Part shown: one piece after another, positions 1-8,700 of the stretch
How the letters are laid out: each line of letters opens with the position of its first letter
Position numbering within the stretch: position 1 is the first letter of the stretch
Source: Opitutaceae bacterium
GTDB lineage: Bacteria; Verrucomicrobiota; Verrucomicrobiia; Opitutales; Opitutaceae
Assembly (NCBI GenBank): GCA_030693515.1
Contig: JAUYAK010000093.1
Coordinates: 99,325-163,324 of the forward strand
Direction: 5' to 3'
Length of the DNA: 64,000 nt
The notes under the pieces: generated by a model
What the model was told of the DNA's origin: nothing
Seen by the model: only the letters and a program-made list of their open reading frames with translations
Databases searched by the model: none
Made by a program: the position numbers and the translations under genes

Positions 1-336
1 CCGGGCCTCGGCTTCACTCGCGCCGCGTCTCCGGCCCTTCCACGTCCCGGTCACGCACGCCATGCCCAGCTCCTGGCACACGCGCTCGCAGAACCGCGCA
101 TCCGCCCGGGAGGCCGCCCCTCGGAGCCGATGATCAAAATGCAGCGCGCGGAGCGTGCGGCGACGCTCCGGCCAATGCGCCCAGATCAGCAGCAGCAGCG
201 CCAGCGAGTCGGCGCCGCCGGAAAATGCCACCGCCCACCGCGTGCGAGGCGGCGCCGCATCGGCCCACGCCCGCACGGTCGCGTCCAGTCGCTCGCGCGG
301 GATGATCGCTGCGAGCCTGGCCGCCGCCTCACGCAA
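1..336 (-). CDS. tilS: tRNA(Ile)-lysidine synthase, N-terminal part (runs off the left edge)
   Basis: TilS ligates lysine to C34 of tRNA-Ile2 so that it reads AUA. About 112 codons are visible. The PP-loop signature AVAFSGGADSLALLLL lies near residues 35-50 and is followed by HFDHRLRGAASRADARFC, the second conserved N-type ATP pyrophosphatase block that TilS carries. There is no ATG in the visible part. A TTG at 334-336 overlaps the serS stop and is the most upstream plausible start; a GTG sits further in. The overlap suggests serS and tilS are co-transcribed. The C-terminal tRNA-binding domains lie outside the window. The identification is firm from the motif pair; the exact start is uncertain. 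Confidence 0.85.
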   Translation of the reverse strand, partial: MREAAARLAAIIPRERLDATVRAWADAAPPRTRWAVAFSGGADSLALLLLIWAHWPERRRTLRALHFDHRLRGAASRADARFCERVCQELGMACVTGTWKGRRRGASEAEAR

Positions 337-1600
337 AAGTCAGGAACTCCTTGCCGAAATACGGCACGAGCGCGGCGGGCAGTTTCACGCGCCCGTCGGG
401 TTGCAGGTTGTTCTCCAGGAGCGCGGCGAGCACGCGCGGGACGGCGAGGCCGGAGCCGTTCAGCGTGTGGACGAGCTCCACCTTGCCAGTCTCCTTGCCG
501 CGGAAACGGATCTGCGCGCGCCGCGCCTGGAAGGCCTCGAAGTTCGAGCAGCTCGACACCTCGAGCCAGCGCTGCTGCCCGGCCGCCCACACCTCGAGGT
601 CGTATTTTTTGGTCTGCGAAAAACCAAGATCTCCGCCGCACATCAGCAGCACCCGGTAGGGCAGGCCGAGTTTCTGCAAGAGCCGCTCGGCGTCCTCGCG
701 CAACAGGTCGAGCTCGGCATAGCTCGCGCTCGGGTGCACCCATTTCAGCAGCTCGACTTTGTCGAACTGGTGCAGGCGGTTGAGGCCACGCACATCCTTG
801 CCGTAGCTGCCTGCCTCGCGCCGGAAGCAGGGCGTATAGGCGCAGCGCTTCACGGGGAGCACGGCCTCGTCCAGAATCTCGTCGCGGAAGAAATTCGTCA
901 GCGGCACCTCCGCCGTCGGCACCGCGTAGAGCTGATCCGGCGTGGTCTCATACATCTGGCCTTCCTTGTCGGGAAGCTGGCCGGTCGCGGTCGCGCTCGC
1001 CGCGTTCACGAAGATCGGCGGGTTCACCTCCGTATAGCCGGCCTTCACATCCTCATCCAAAAAGAACTGGAGCAGCGCCCGCACAATCCGCGCGCCGTCG
1101 CCGACGTAGAACGGAAAACCCGCGCCCGTCACTTTCGCGCCCCGCCCAAAGTCGAAGAGTTTCTCGAACCCAGGAATCTCCCAGTGCGGCTTGGCAGCCG
1201 ACGATACCGCGGCCACGTCGCCGTGCGTCGAAAACACCATGTTCTGCTCGGGCGTGCGGCCCTCGGGCACGCTCGCGTGCGGCAGGTTGGGAATCGAGAG
1301 CATCGCCTGTTTAAACTTGGCCTCGATTTCGTTGAGGGCGGCCTCGCGCTCCTTCGCCTGCGCCGAGACGGCCTTCATCTCGCCGACCTTGGCGATGAAC
1401 TCCGGCGATCCCTTCGGCAGCGCGGCCATGGCGGTGTTGGCCGCCTTCTGCTTCGCGCGCAGGGCTTCGACCTCCTGCAATTGCGCTCGCCACGCCGCGT
1501 CGATCGCGAGCACGGCGTCGAGATCGACTTCGAGATGTTTCTTGGCAATCGCCGCCCGCACAAGGTCGGGCGATTCGCGGAGGAGCTTCGGATCAAGCAT
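329..1600 (-). CDS. serS: Seryl-tRNA synthetase
   Basis: Charges tRNA-Ser with serine in the cytoplasm. At 423 residues it is the usual bacterial length. Residues about 25-105 are Ala/Glu/Lys-rich and form the antiparallel coiled-coil tRNA-binding arm. The class II core follows, with motif 2 around FRREAGSYGKDVRGLNRLHQ and motif 3 around NGSGLAVPRVLAALLENNLQ. The start MLDPKLLRESPDLVR is the canonical SerRS N-terminus, so ATG at 1598-1600 is secure. Its 3' end overlaps the presumed TTG start of tilS. About 76 bases separate it from the carbohydrate gene upstream, in which I see no clear terminator or tRNA. Confidence 0.97.
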   Translation of the reverse strand: MLDPKLLRESPDLVRAAIAKKHLEVDLDAVLAIDAAWRAQLQEVEALRAKQKAANTAMAALPKGSPEFIAKVGEMKAVSAQAKEREAALNEIEAKFKQAMLSIPNLPHASVPEGRTPEQNMVFSTHGDVAAVSSAAKPHWEIPGFEKLFDFGRGAKVTGAGFPFYVGDGARIVRALLQFFLDEDVKAGYTEVNPPIFVNAASATATGQLPDKEGQMYETTPDQLYAVPTAEVPLTNFFRDEILDEAVLPVKRCAYTPCFRREAGSYGKDVRGLNRLHQFDKVELLKWVHPSASYAELDLLREDAERLLQKLGLPYRVLLMCGGDLGFSQTKKYDLEVWAAGQQRWLEVSSCSNFEAFQARRAQIRFRGKETGKVELVHTLNGSGLAVPRVLAALLENNLQPDGRVKLPAALVPYFGKEFLTFA

Positions 1601-1676
1601 GGAACCGCCACGAAAGAGGTTCGGCGCGTAGGAATCAAACCCTCACTTGCACCTCACCATCGACCCGCCAGCGGGG

Positions 1677-3635
1677 CTAAATCACGCGTTCGTTGCCCCC
1701 GTCGATCGGAATCTGGGCGCCGGTGGTCTTCGCAAAGACCGGCCCGCAGAGCTCCGCCACGAGTTCGGCCACGTCCCGGCTCGTGATCTCCACGCGCAAG
1801 ACATTGTTGCTTTTATAGTCCTCGATCGTGAGGCCGTAGTGCTGCGCGCGCTTGGCGAGCAGTTCGGGCGTCCAGAGGGCGGTGTCGAAGACCATGTTGG
1901 GGTGCACCGTGTTGAGCCGGATGCCGTCGCTCCCCCACTCCAGCGCCGCGACGCGTGCGAGCTGATTCACGGCAGCCTTGGAGGCCGAATACGCCGCGGC
2001 GCCCGGACCGGGCGCGGGCACGTTCTTGGAGCCGACGATCGCGACCCGGCCGCGGTTGGGCGCGAGGCGCAGCAACGGATGGCACTCGCGCAGCAGCGCG
2101 AGATTGGCGTCGAGATTCACGGCCATGACGCGGCGGAAAAAATCACCGGTCATCTCCGCAATCTTAACGGCGTCCGGAAAGATGCCGGCATTCAGCACCA
2201 GCATGTCCAACCCGCCGAACCGCCTCACCCCCGCCTCGATCGCGGCGACCACCTCGTCATCCCGCGTGAGGTCGGCGCGCACGCCGAGAAAGTCGGGCCG
2301 TGCATGCAAGGTCTCGATCGCAGGGTTGAGGTCGAAGCCGACGACGGCGGCTCCACGGCGCAGCAGCGCCTCGACACAAGCCCGCCCGATGCCGGAAGCC
2401 GCACCGGTCACCAGCGCCACCTCGCCGGCAAAGACCGCCGGTTTCCCGGCCTGCCGCAGCTTGGCCTGCTCGAGATCCCAATACTCCACGTCAAAGATGT
2501 CGCCCTCCGGCAGCGCCTGCCAGCGCCCCAGTGCCGTCGCGCGCTGTATGATATCGATGGTGCGCCGGTAGATGTCGGCGACGACGCCCGCCTCCCGCGC
2601 GCTCCGCCCCACCGTGCAAAGCCCGAACTCCGCATCGAGGATCACGCGCGGGGCGGCGTCGAGCATCGTGAGCCCGCCATCCGTGTGCCGCGCGAAATAG
2701 GCCCGGTAATCCGCCGCGTAGGCGGCCACATCCCGGCCGACGAGAGGCAGGCGTTTGGTGCGAATCACGTGATCCGGTGTCGCCGGACCCTGCTGGCTGA
2801 TCGCGGCCACATCCAGGCGACGGGCAAACTGCTCCTCGGGCCGTGAGGACAGGATGACGGGCGCACCCGCCACGGCGGAAACTTCCCGCCGCAGCTCCGC
2901 CAGACCGACGCGCAGCGAACGTGCGGGGGCCAGCGGCACAGCCGCCGGGGGCAGATGCCACGCGTTTTTCTTCGCGAGGTAGTCCTCCGCCTGCGTGACC
3001 GACTCGATCATCCGCGTGTAGGAGGTGCGGGCATCGGGCCCAAAAGTGAAGAGCCCGTGGTTGAGCAGCGCGAGGCCGCACGTGCCCGCGTGCGCGTGCT
3101 GCGGAAACAGGGTCGCGCACAAGCGCGCGAGTTTGAAGCCCGGCATCACGTAGGGGATCACCACGATACTATCACCGTAAATTTCGCGGATGCGCGCCTC
3201 GCCCTCGGGTGTGTTCGAGATCGCGATGAAGGCGTCGGCGTGCGTGTGGTCCACGTAGGCGTGCGGCAGCAGCGCGTGCAGGATGGCCTCGACCGAGGGC
3301 GCGGGGGCGGCGGGGTTGGTCAGGCAGCCGCGCAGCTCGTCGGCCATGCGCGCATCGGAGAGCGTCTCAAGCTGGGCGAGCCGGAGCAGATGGGCCAGCC
3401 GGCACGGCGAAAATCCCGCCGGCTGGATCGACTCGAGGTCCCAGCCGCTGCCTTTGACGAAGAGAACATCCTCCTCCTCGCCGAAGACATTTTTCCGGCG
3501 GAGCTTCACCGAAGTGTTGCCGCCACCGTGCAGCACGAGCGCCGGTTCGCGGCCGAGCAGGCGCGAGGAATAGGCGCGCAGTTCGAGTTCGTCCGCGCAG
3601 CGGGCGGCGTCGGGGTCGTTCCAAAGGCTTTGCAT
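1677..3635 (-). CDS. Bifunctional class II aldolase / short-chain dehydrogenase (RhaD type)
   Basis: Two fused enzymes in 652 residues. The N-terminal class II aldolase/adducin domain (about 20-380) has GGGNTSVK near its start and the metal-binding histidines in HTHADAF and NHGLF. The C-terminal short-chain dehydrogenase (about 404-652) has the Rossmann glycine motif TGAASGIG near 410 and catalytic Tyr549/Lys553 in YSASK. The family includes rhamnulose-1-phosphate aldolase/lactaldehyde dehydrogenase, which splits the sugar phosphate to DHAP and lactaldehyde and oxidises the latter. The ATG at 3633-3635 (MQSLWND) is preferred because a longer reading would run into the upstream regulator and its extra 39 residues look non-native. 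The AraC-type gene 52 bases upstream on the same strand is its likely regulator. The deoxysugar substrate is inferred; other aldoses are possible. Confidence 0.88.
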   Translation of the reverse strand: MQSLWNDPDAARCADELELRAYSSRLLGREPALVLHGGGNTSVKLRRKNVFGEEEDVLFVKGSGWDLESIQPAGFSPCRLAHLLRLAQLETLSDARMADELRGCLTNPAAPAPSVEAILHALLPHAYVDHTHADAFIAISNTPEGEARIREIYGDSIVVIPYVMPGFKLARLCATLFPQHAHAGTCGLALLNHGLFTFGPDARTSYTRMIESVTQAEDYLAKKNAWHLPPAAVPLAPARSLRVGLAELRREVSAVAGAPVILSSRPEEQFARRLDVAAISQQGPATPDHVIRTKRLPLVGRDVAAYAADYRAYFARHTDGGLTMLDAAPRVILDAEFGLCTVGRSAREAGVVADIYRRTIDIIQRATALGRWQALPEGDIFDVEYWDLEQAKLRQAGKPAVFAGEVALVTGAASGIGRACVEALLRRGAAVVGFDLNPAIETLHARPDFLGVRADLTRDDEVVAAIEAGVRRFGGLDMLVLNAGIFPDAVKIAEMTGDFFRRVMAVNLDANLALLRECHPLLRLAPNRGRVAIVGSKNVPAPGPGAAAYSASKAAVNQLARVAALEWGSDGIRLNTVHPNMVFDTALWTPELLAKRAQHYGLTIEDYKSNNVLRVEITSRDVAELVAELCGPVFAKTTGAQIPIDGGNERVI

Positions 3636-3687
3636 CGCGCCCGGAGCTGAGACGTCCGGGCGCGCGCTGGCAACGGCCTTGCGCGCC

Positions 3688-4848
3688 TTATGCCCGCGAC
3701 GCGGCAAGTCCCGCCCGGTGCCGCGCGCGATACTCGCGCGGTCCGACGCCACACTCGCGGCGAAACATCGCGCTCAGATACTCCGGGTGCTCGAAGCCCG
3801 TCGCCGCCGCGATTTCCCCCACGGGCAGGCTCGTGCTCACGAGCAATTGCTGCACGCGCTCGATACGGAGCTTGCGCAGGTGGGCGTGCGGCGTGGTGCC
3901 CAGCGCCGCCTTGAAGCGGCGCTCCAGCGCCGTGCGGGCCATCGGCACCGCGCGCAGCACATCGGCGACGTTGGCCCCGCGCGCCGCCTGTTCGCGCATC
4001 ACGCGCACCGCGCTCGCGATCTTCGCGTCGCCCACGGCGGCAAGGTCCGTGGACTGGCGCGCCTCGACCCCGAGCGGCGCGATCTCATGAAGCGCCAGCG
4101 GCAGCCGCTTGCCCGCCATCGCGCGGGCCAGCAGCGCGGCCGCTTCGTAGCCGGCGCGCTGGGCATTGGGGATCACGCTTGAGAGGGGCGGATCACACAG
4201 CTCGCAGAGGAGTTCGTCGTTGTGCACCCCGATCACCGCGACCTCGTCAGGGACATGCAGGCCCGCGAGCCGGCAGGCGGCCAGCACCTGCTGCCCACGC
4301 AGATCAAGACAGGCCAGCACCCCGACGGGGCGTGGCAGTGTGCGCAGCCAGCGCGCGATTTCACCCACCTCATCGTCCACCGCGCCGGGCGTCGGCGAGA
4401 ACAGCGGGCAGCGCCCGCCGACCTCCCGCGTCGCCCGGGCAAAGGCCTCGCCCCGCCGGCGCGCCCAGTGGAAACGCCGGTCGCCGCAGTAGGCAAAGCG
4501 CGTGAGGCCCCGCTCGATCAGATGCCGGGCCGCGAGCTGCGCGGCGCTCTCGGCATCGGTCGCCACGCGCGGAAACGCCAGCCGCGGCAGCGCCGCGCTT
4601 ACATCGATGACCGGCAGCCCCGTGGCGCGCAGGCCGCGTGCGATGGCGGTGTTTTCCACCCGCGCGATCACGCCGTCGCCATCCCAGCCGTGCAGCCAGG
4701 CGGGCAGCGCCGCGCCCCGCCCCTGCTCCGTCAGCCGGATCGACCACGGCCCGTGCTCGCGCACCCAGGCGCGCACGCCCTGCAGCAGCGCGCGGGCGTA
4801 GCTGTTGGAGGTCTCGATGAGGAGCGCGACCTTGGGCGGATGCTTCAC
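3688..4848 (-). CDS. XylR-type transcription regulator (LacI-like sensor plus AraC DNA-binding domain)
   Basis: 386 residues. Residues 1 to about 270 resemble the periplasmic-binding-protein sensor of LacI/XylR regulators (start PPKVALLIETSNSYARALLQ, later RHLIERGLTRFAYCGDRRFHW). The last 110 residues are an AraC double helix-turn-helix, with VGEIAAATGFEHPEYLSAMF as the second HTH. Regulators of this build bind a sugar and activate catabolic genes. It sits just upstream of the aldolase fusion on the same strand and divergent from the long operon starting at 4949, so it could control both. The ligand cannot be read from sequence; a deoxyhexose or pentose is the natural guess from the neighbour. 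Confidence 0.88.
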   Translation of the reverse strand: MKHPPKVALLIETSNSYARALLQGVRAWVREHGPWSIRLTEQGRGAALPAWLHGWDGDGVIARVENTAIARGLRATGLPVIDVSAALPRLAFPRVATDAESAAQLAARHLIERGLTRFAYCGDRRFHWARRRGEAFARATREVGGRCPLFSPTPGAVDDEVGEIARWLRTLPRPVGVLACLDLRGQQVLAACRLAGLHVPDEVAVIGVHNDELLCELCDPPLSSVIPNAQRAGYEAAALLARAMAGKRLPLALHEIAPLGVEARQSTDLAAVGDAKIASAVRVMREQAARGANVADVLRAVPMARTALERRFKAALGTTPHAHLRKLRIERVQQLLVSTSLPVGEIAAATGFEHPEYLSAMFRRECGVGPREYRARHRAGLAASRA

Positions 4849-4948
4849 GACCCGCAGCGTGGTCGCGCGGAGCTGCGACGCAATTTCTCAGTTTTAATAT
4901 GGAATAACTCATGCCCATCCGCGCCGCCACCTGCTAAGCTGCCGGGGC
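4849..4948. promoter_or_regulatory. Divergent intergenic promoter region
   Basis: This 100-base gap separates the minus-strand regulator from the plus-strand operon and must hold promoters for both. It contains an AT-rich island about 4889-4912 (core TTTTAATATGGAATAA) in otherwise GC-rich DNA. The outer bases AGTT/AACT of the island are symmetric but its middle is not, so it is at best a weak operator. No -35/-10 pair can be assigned with confidence. Confidence 0.4.
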
Positions 4949-6013
4949 ATGAGCCATACGTTCACCATCGCGATCCTCGGGGGCGACGGCATCGGGCCGG
5001 AAGTCGTCGCCGAGGGGCTGAAGGTCCTGCGCGCCGTCGAGGCCCTCCTCCCCGGCGTGCGCTACCGCTGCGTCGAGCATTCCGTCGGCGCCGGCGAATA
5101 CCTGCGCGGCGGCGATCCCCTGCCGGCCGCCACGCTTGAGCGGCTCAAGGAGGCGGATGCGATCCTCCTCGGCGCCATGGGCCTGCCCGACGTGCGCTGG
5201 CCGAGCGGTGTCGAAATGACTCCTCAGATCGATCTCCGCGAGAAGCTCGATCTCTATAATGGCGTCCGGCCGATCCGGCTCTACCACGAGGCGCACTCGC
5301 CGCTGAAGGGCTTCGGCCCCGCGCTCCGCCCGATCGACTTCGTCATTGTCCGCGAGAATTGCGAAGGCCTCTTTTCCGAGCGGCTCACGCCCCGCCCCGC
5401 CGGGCGCGACTTCGAGACCGACACGATGAAGATCACGCGCCACGGCGCCGCGCGCATCTGCCGCGAGGCGTTCAAGCTCGCGCAGCAGCGCCGCAAGCTC
5501 TGCACCCTGGTGGACAAGGCCAACGTTCTCCCCTCGATGGCCTTTCTCCGGAAAATCTTCGATGAGGTCGCGCGTGATTTCCCCGATGTGAAGACCGAGC
5601 ACGTCTATGTTGACGCGATGGCCCTCTTCCTCGTGCAGCGGCCGCACACGTTCGACGTGATGGTCACGGAAAACATGTTCGGCGACATCCTCTCCGACCT
5701 TGGCGCCGGCATCATCGGCGGCATGGGCATGGCGCCCTCGGCCGACATCGGCGACGAGTATGCGGTGTTCCAGCCCTCGCATGGCACCGCCCCCACCATC
5801 GCCGGCAAAGGCATCGCCAACCCCATCGCCACCATTCTTTCCGTCGCCCTGATGCTCCGGTGGCTCGACCACCCGGACGCGCAGCGCGGCGCCAAGCTCA
5901 TCGAAGCCGCGGTCGAGAGCGTGCTCTCCGATCCCGCCAACCGCACCTCTGATCTCGGCGGCCAGATCTCGACCACCCAGATGGGCAACCTCGTCTGCCA
6001 GGCCCTCACATGA
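4949..6013 (+). CDS. Isopropylmalate/tartrate/D-malate-type decarboxylating dehydrogenase
   Basis: 354 residues of the NAD-dependent beta-decarboxylating hydroxyacid dehydrogenase family. The N-terminus ILGGDGIGPEVV is typical, as are VRPIRLY, the substrate Arg/Glu segment VIVRENCEGLFSE, a lysine in LVDKANVLPS, the aspartates in NMFGDILSDLGAGIIGG, and GTAPTIAGKGIANPIA. LeuB, tartrate dehydrogenase and D-malate dehydrogenase share these features. The gene opens a sugar-catabolic run and has no leuC/leuD neighbours, so an acid-sugar or tartrate/D-malate role is more likely than leucine synthesis. Its TGA overlaps the next ATG by 4 bases. Confidence 0.85.
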   Translation: MSHTFTIAILGGDGIGPEVVAEGLKVLRAVEALLPGVRYRCVEHSVGAGEYLRGGDPLPAATLERLKEADAILLGAMGLPDVRWPSGVEMTPQIDLREKLDLYNGVRPIRLYHEAHSPLKGFGPALRPIDFVIVRENCEGLFSERLTPRPAGRDFETDTMKITRHGAARICREAFKLAQQRRKLCTLVDKANVLPSMAFLRKIFDEVARDFPDVKTEHVYVDAMALFLVQRPHTFDVMVTENMFGDILSDLGAGIIGGMGMAPSADIGDEYAVFQPSHGTAPTIAGKGIANPIATILSVALMLRWLDHPDAQRGAKLIEAAVESVLSDPANRTSDLGGQISTTQMGNLVCQALT

Positions 6014-6750
6014 AACACCCGTTCGCCATGGCGCTCGCGCTGCTCTGCTCGCTCGCGGCCTCCGCCGCCGAGCCGGCGTGGCGGGACCTGTTCAACGGCC
6101 GCGATCTCACCGGCTGGAAGATCGTCGGGGCCGAGCCCAAGGCCAAAACCTGGGTCGAGGCTGGCGCGCTGACCGGACACATGGTGCGCGGCACGCCGGA
6201 GCATACGTTCTTCTGCACCGAGGAATCGTTCGGCGATTTTATCCTGGAACTGGAATGTTTCCAGACCGGCGGCTTCAACACCGGCATCCTCTTCCGCTGC
6301 GTCGACACCCCGCCTTCCGCCACCGTGCGGCTCCACGGCTACCAGGTTAAAATTGATCCGTCGCCCACGCGGCGCTGGACCGGCGGCCTCTTCGACGACT
6401 ACGGCAAGAACTGGCTCTGGCTCCAGACCCTCAAGGACGATGATCGCGCGCGATCCGCCTACCGCTTTAACGAGTGGGCCCGCTTCCGGATCGAGGCCAT
6501 CGGCCGCACGCTCAAGGTCTGGGTCAACGGCATCCCGACCGCGCACCTGCTCCACGACAAATACTCCCGCGGCCCCCTCGCCTTCAAAATCCATTCCTTC
6601 GCGGCCAACGGCGATCCGGCCCAGGAAAAAAACCTGATCCGCTACCGCCGCATCCGCATCCTCACGTCCGACCTCGCGCGCCATGCGCAACCGATGGACC
6701 TGCCCGCTCGCGAGGCCGACCCAACGCAGACGGTCCTGCCAAAACCCTAG
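6010..6750 (+). CDS. Secreted DUF1080 (3-keto-disaccharide hydrolase-like) protein
   Basis: 246 residues. A signal peptide (about 1-20, MKHPFAMALALLCSLAASAA) precedes a DUF1080 concanavalin-like beta-sandwich. The opening WRDLFNGRDLTGWKI is the hallmark of the family, and FNTGILFR, GGLFDDYG and the late strand LKVWVNGIPTAH also fit. DUF1080 proteins abound in Planctomycetota and Verrucomicrobiota; some members hydrolyse 3-keto-glycosides. It is translationally coupled (ATGA) to the dehydrogenase before it. The Gfo/Idh oxidoreductase at 8700 could supply or use keto-sugars, which fits that reaction, but this is inference. Confidence 0.85.
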   Translation: MKHPFAMALALLCSLAASAAEPAWRDLFNGRDLTGWKIVGAEPKAKTWVEAGALTGHMVRGTPEHTFFCTEESFGDFILELECFQTGGFNTGILFRCVDTPPSATVRLHGYQVKIDPSPTRRWTGGLFDDYGKNWLWLQTLKDDDRARSAYRFNEWARFRIEAIGRTLKVWVNGIPTAHLLHDKYSRGPLAFKIHSFAANGDPAQEKNLIRYRRIRILTSDLARHAQPMDLPAREADPTQTVLPKP

Positions 6751-6758
6751 CCCCCGCC

Positions 6759-7418
6759 ATGCCCCGCCTCATCGATCTCACCCTCCCGCTCACGCCCGGC
6801 CAGCGCGGCGTCGCGATGGAGCCTAAGTTCACCGTCGCCCGCGAGGGCTGGAATGCCGCCACGTGGCATCTCTACTCCCACGCGGGCACGCACATGGATT
6901 CGCAGCTCCATTTCGGCGCCGGGCCCGAGACCATCGACACCAAGCCGCTTGATAAATGCCTCGGCCCCTCGACCGTCGTGAACCTCACACCGCTCGCCCC
7001 GCGCACGCTGCTCACGGTCGCGCACCTCGGCGCAGTCGCAAACACCTTCACCCCCGGCGAGAGCCTCCTGCTCCGCACCGACTGGCACAAGCACGCTGCC
7101 GAACCCGCGATCTACCGCGACGGCCTGCCGCGGATCTCTGAGGAACTCGCGCAGTGGTGCGTCGTCCAGCGTGTGAAGATCCTTGGCGTCGAGCCACCGT
7201 CGGTCGCCGACGTGAACAATCTCCCTGAAGTCACGCGCATCCACCACATCCTCCTCGGCGGCGGCGTCACCATCGTGGAGGGTCTCGCCCATCTCGATCA
7301 ACTCACGCAGGCGCGCGTGTTCTTCGCCGCGCTCCCGCTGAAACTCGCGGGCGGCGACGGCTGCCCCGTCCGCGCTTTTGCCGCCGAGGGTATCGATCCC
7401 ATCGCACTCACCGGCTGA
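6759..7418 (+). CDS. Cyclase-family (kynurenine-formamidase-like) metal hydrolase
   Basis: 219 residues starting MPRLIDLTLPLTPGQ. The metal-binding motif HAGTHMD (about residues 45-51) defines the cyclase family PF04199, which includes arylformamidases and bacterial isatin and lactone-type hydrolases. The C-terminal part carries further conserved turns such as GVEPPSVAD. No signal peptide, so cytoplasmic. The frame is open far upstream inside the DUF1080 gene, but ATG 6759, eight bases after that stop, is the only start that avoids overlap. In a sugar operon it might open a lactone; the substrate is unknown. Confidence 0.8.
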   Translation: MPRLIDLTLPLTPGQRGVAMEPKFTVAREGWNAATWHLYSHAGTHMDSQLHFGAGPETIDTKPLDKCLGPSTVVNLTPLAPRTLLTVAHLGAVANTFTPGESLLLRTDWHKHAAEPAIYRDGLPRISEELAQWCVVQRVKILGVEPPSVADVNNLPEVTRIHHILLGGGVTIVEGLAHLDQLTQARVFFAALPLKLAGGDGCPVRAFAAEGIDPIALTG

Positions 7419-7437
7419 GCCCAAGCCCGCCATCACC

Positions 7438-8700
7438 ATGCCCCTTCCCCGTCGCGCCCTCGTCGTCACCGGCACGTTCCTGCTCTCGGTCCTCCTCTAC
7501 GTGGACCGCGTCTGCATCTCGACCGCCAAGGGCCCGATCACCCAGGAACTCGGGCTCACCGACACGCAGTTCGGCTGGGTCATGTCGTCGTTCGCGATCG
7601 GCTACGCGCTCTTCCAGACGCCCTCCGGCATGCTGGCCGACAAGATCGGCGGTCGCAAAATCCTCGCCGCCATCGTCACCCTCTGGTCGCTCTTCACCGG
7701 ACTCAGTGCGCTCGCGTGGAACTACACCTCGCTCCTCGTGATTCGCTTTCTGTTCGGCGCCGGCGAGGCGGGCGCGTTCCCCGGCATGGCGCGCGCGGTC
7801 TATTCATGGATCCCCACCCGTGAGCGCGGCCTCGTGAAAGGCATCAATTTTTCCGGCTCGCGGCTCGGCGCGGCGTTCGCGCTGCCCGTGCTGGCGACCG
7901 CGATCGATTCGCTCGGGTGGAAGCTCACGTTCGCCGTGCTCATGGGTATCGGCTGCCTTTGGTCGATTGCCTGGTGGCTCTGGTTTCGCGACGACCCGGC
8001 GGACCATCCCAACATTTCCAAGGAGGAACTCGCCTACATCATAGCCCACCGACAGGCCGGGGCCGACACCGCGCCGGCCGGCAAGCTGCCCCTCGGACGC
8101 ATGTTTCGCTCCGCCGGACTCTGGCTGATGATGGTGCAATACCTCTTCGCCAACTTCACCACCTTCTTCTGCCTCACGTGGCTCTACCCGCACGTCAAGG
8201 CCACCTATAAGCTCACCTCCACCGACGCCGGTTTCTATAGCATGATCCCGCTGCTCTGCGGCGCGCTCGGCAACGTCGTCTCCGGCTGGCTCGTCGATCG
8301 CATCTACGCCTCCGGCCGCCACGCGCTCTCACGCAAGCTCCCCGCGATTGTCGGCTTCGGCCTCACGGCTGTGGGGATGGTGATGAGCGTGCAACAGACG
8401 AGCGTCGGCCCCGCGGTCTTCTGGCTTTCGCTCGCCGTCTTCGGCGTGGACATGGTGCTGAGCCCGTCGTGGTCCTTCTGCATCGACATCGGCGGCAAGC
8501 ACGCCGGCCAGGTCTCCGGCACCATGAACATGGCCGGCAACATCGGCTCCGCGATCATCGGGCCGCTGTTTCCCACGCTGCTCCTCTGGACCGGCAGCGC
8601 CAACGTCTTCTTCTACATCGTCGCCGCCTGCAGCGTAGTCGGCGCCGGCTGCTGGGTGCTCGCCGACTCGACGAGGAAAATCTCCGACCTGCCCGCGTGA
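7438..8700 (+). CDS. MFS transporter, hexuronate/anion:cation symporter type
   Basis: 420 residues with about twelve hydrophobic segments. LYVDRVCISTA in the first helix, LGLTDTQFGWVMSSFAIGYA and GMLADKIGGRK (the loop 2-3 MFS motif) are characteristic of the ACS family that carries hexuronates, galactonate and glucarate with protons. RFLFGAGEAGAFPG is a further ACS hallmark. It probably imports the sugar acid handled by the flanking enzymes. Start MPLPRRALVV at 7438 follows the previous stop by 19 bases; its TGA overlaps the next ATG by one base. Confidence 0.88.
   Translation: MPLPRRALVVTGTFLLSVLLYVDRVCISTAKGPITQELGLTDTQFGWVMSSFAIGYALFQTPSGMLADKIGGRKILAAIVTLWSLFTGLSALAWNYTSLLVIRFLFGAGEAGAFPGMARAVYSWIPTRERGLVKGINFSGSRLGAAFALPVLATAIDSLGWKLTFAVLMGIGCLWSIAWWLWFRDDPADHPNISKEELAYIIAHRQAGADTAPAGKLPLGRMFRSAGLWLMMVQYLFANFTTFFCLTWLYPHVKATYKLTSTDAGFYSMIPLLCGALGNVVSGWLVDRIYASGRHALSRKLPAIVGFGLTAVGMVMSVQQTSVGPAVFWLSLAVFGVDMVLSPSWSFCIDIGGKHAGQVSGTMNMAGNIGSAIIGPLFPTLLLWTGSANVFFYIVAACSVVGAGCWVLADSTRKISDLPA

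Noticed and set aside
1601..1676. Possible tRNA near a TTCG/AATC stretch upstream of serS
   Set aside because: No acceptor or anticodon stems can be folded.
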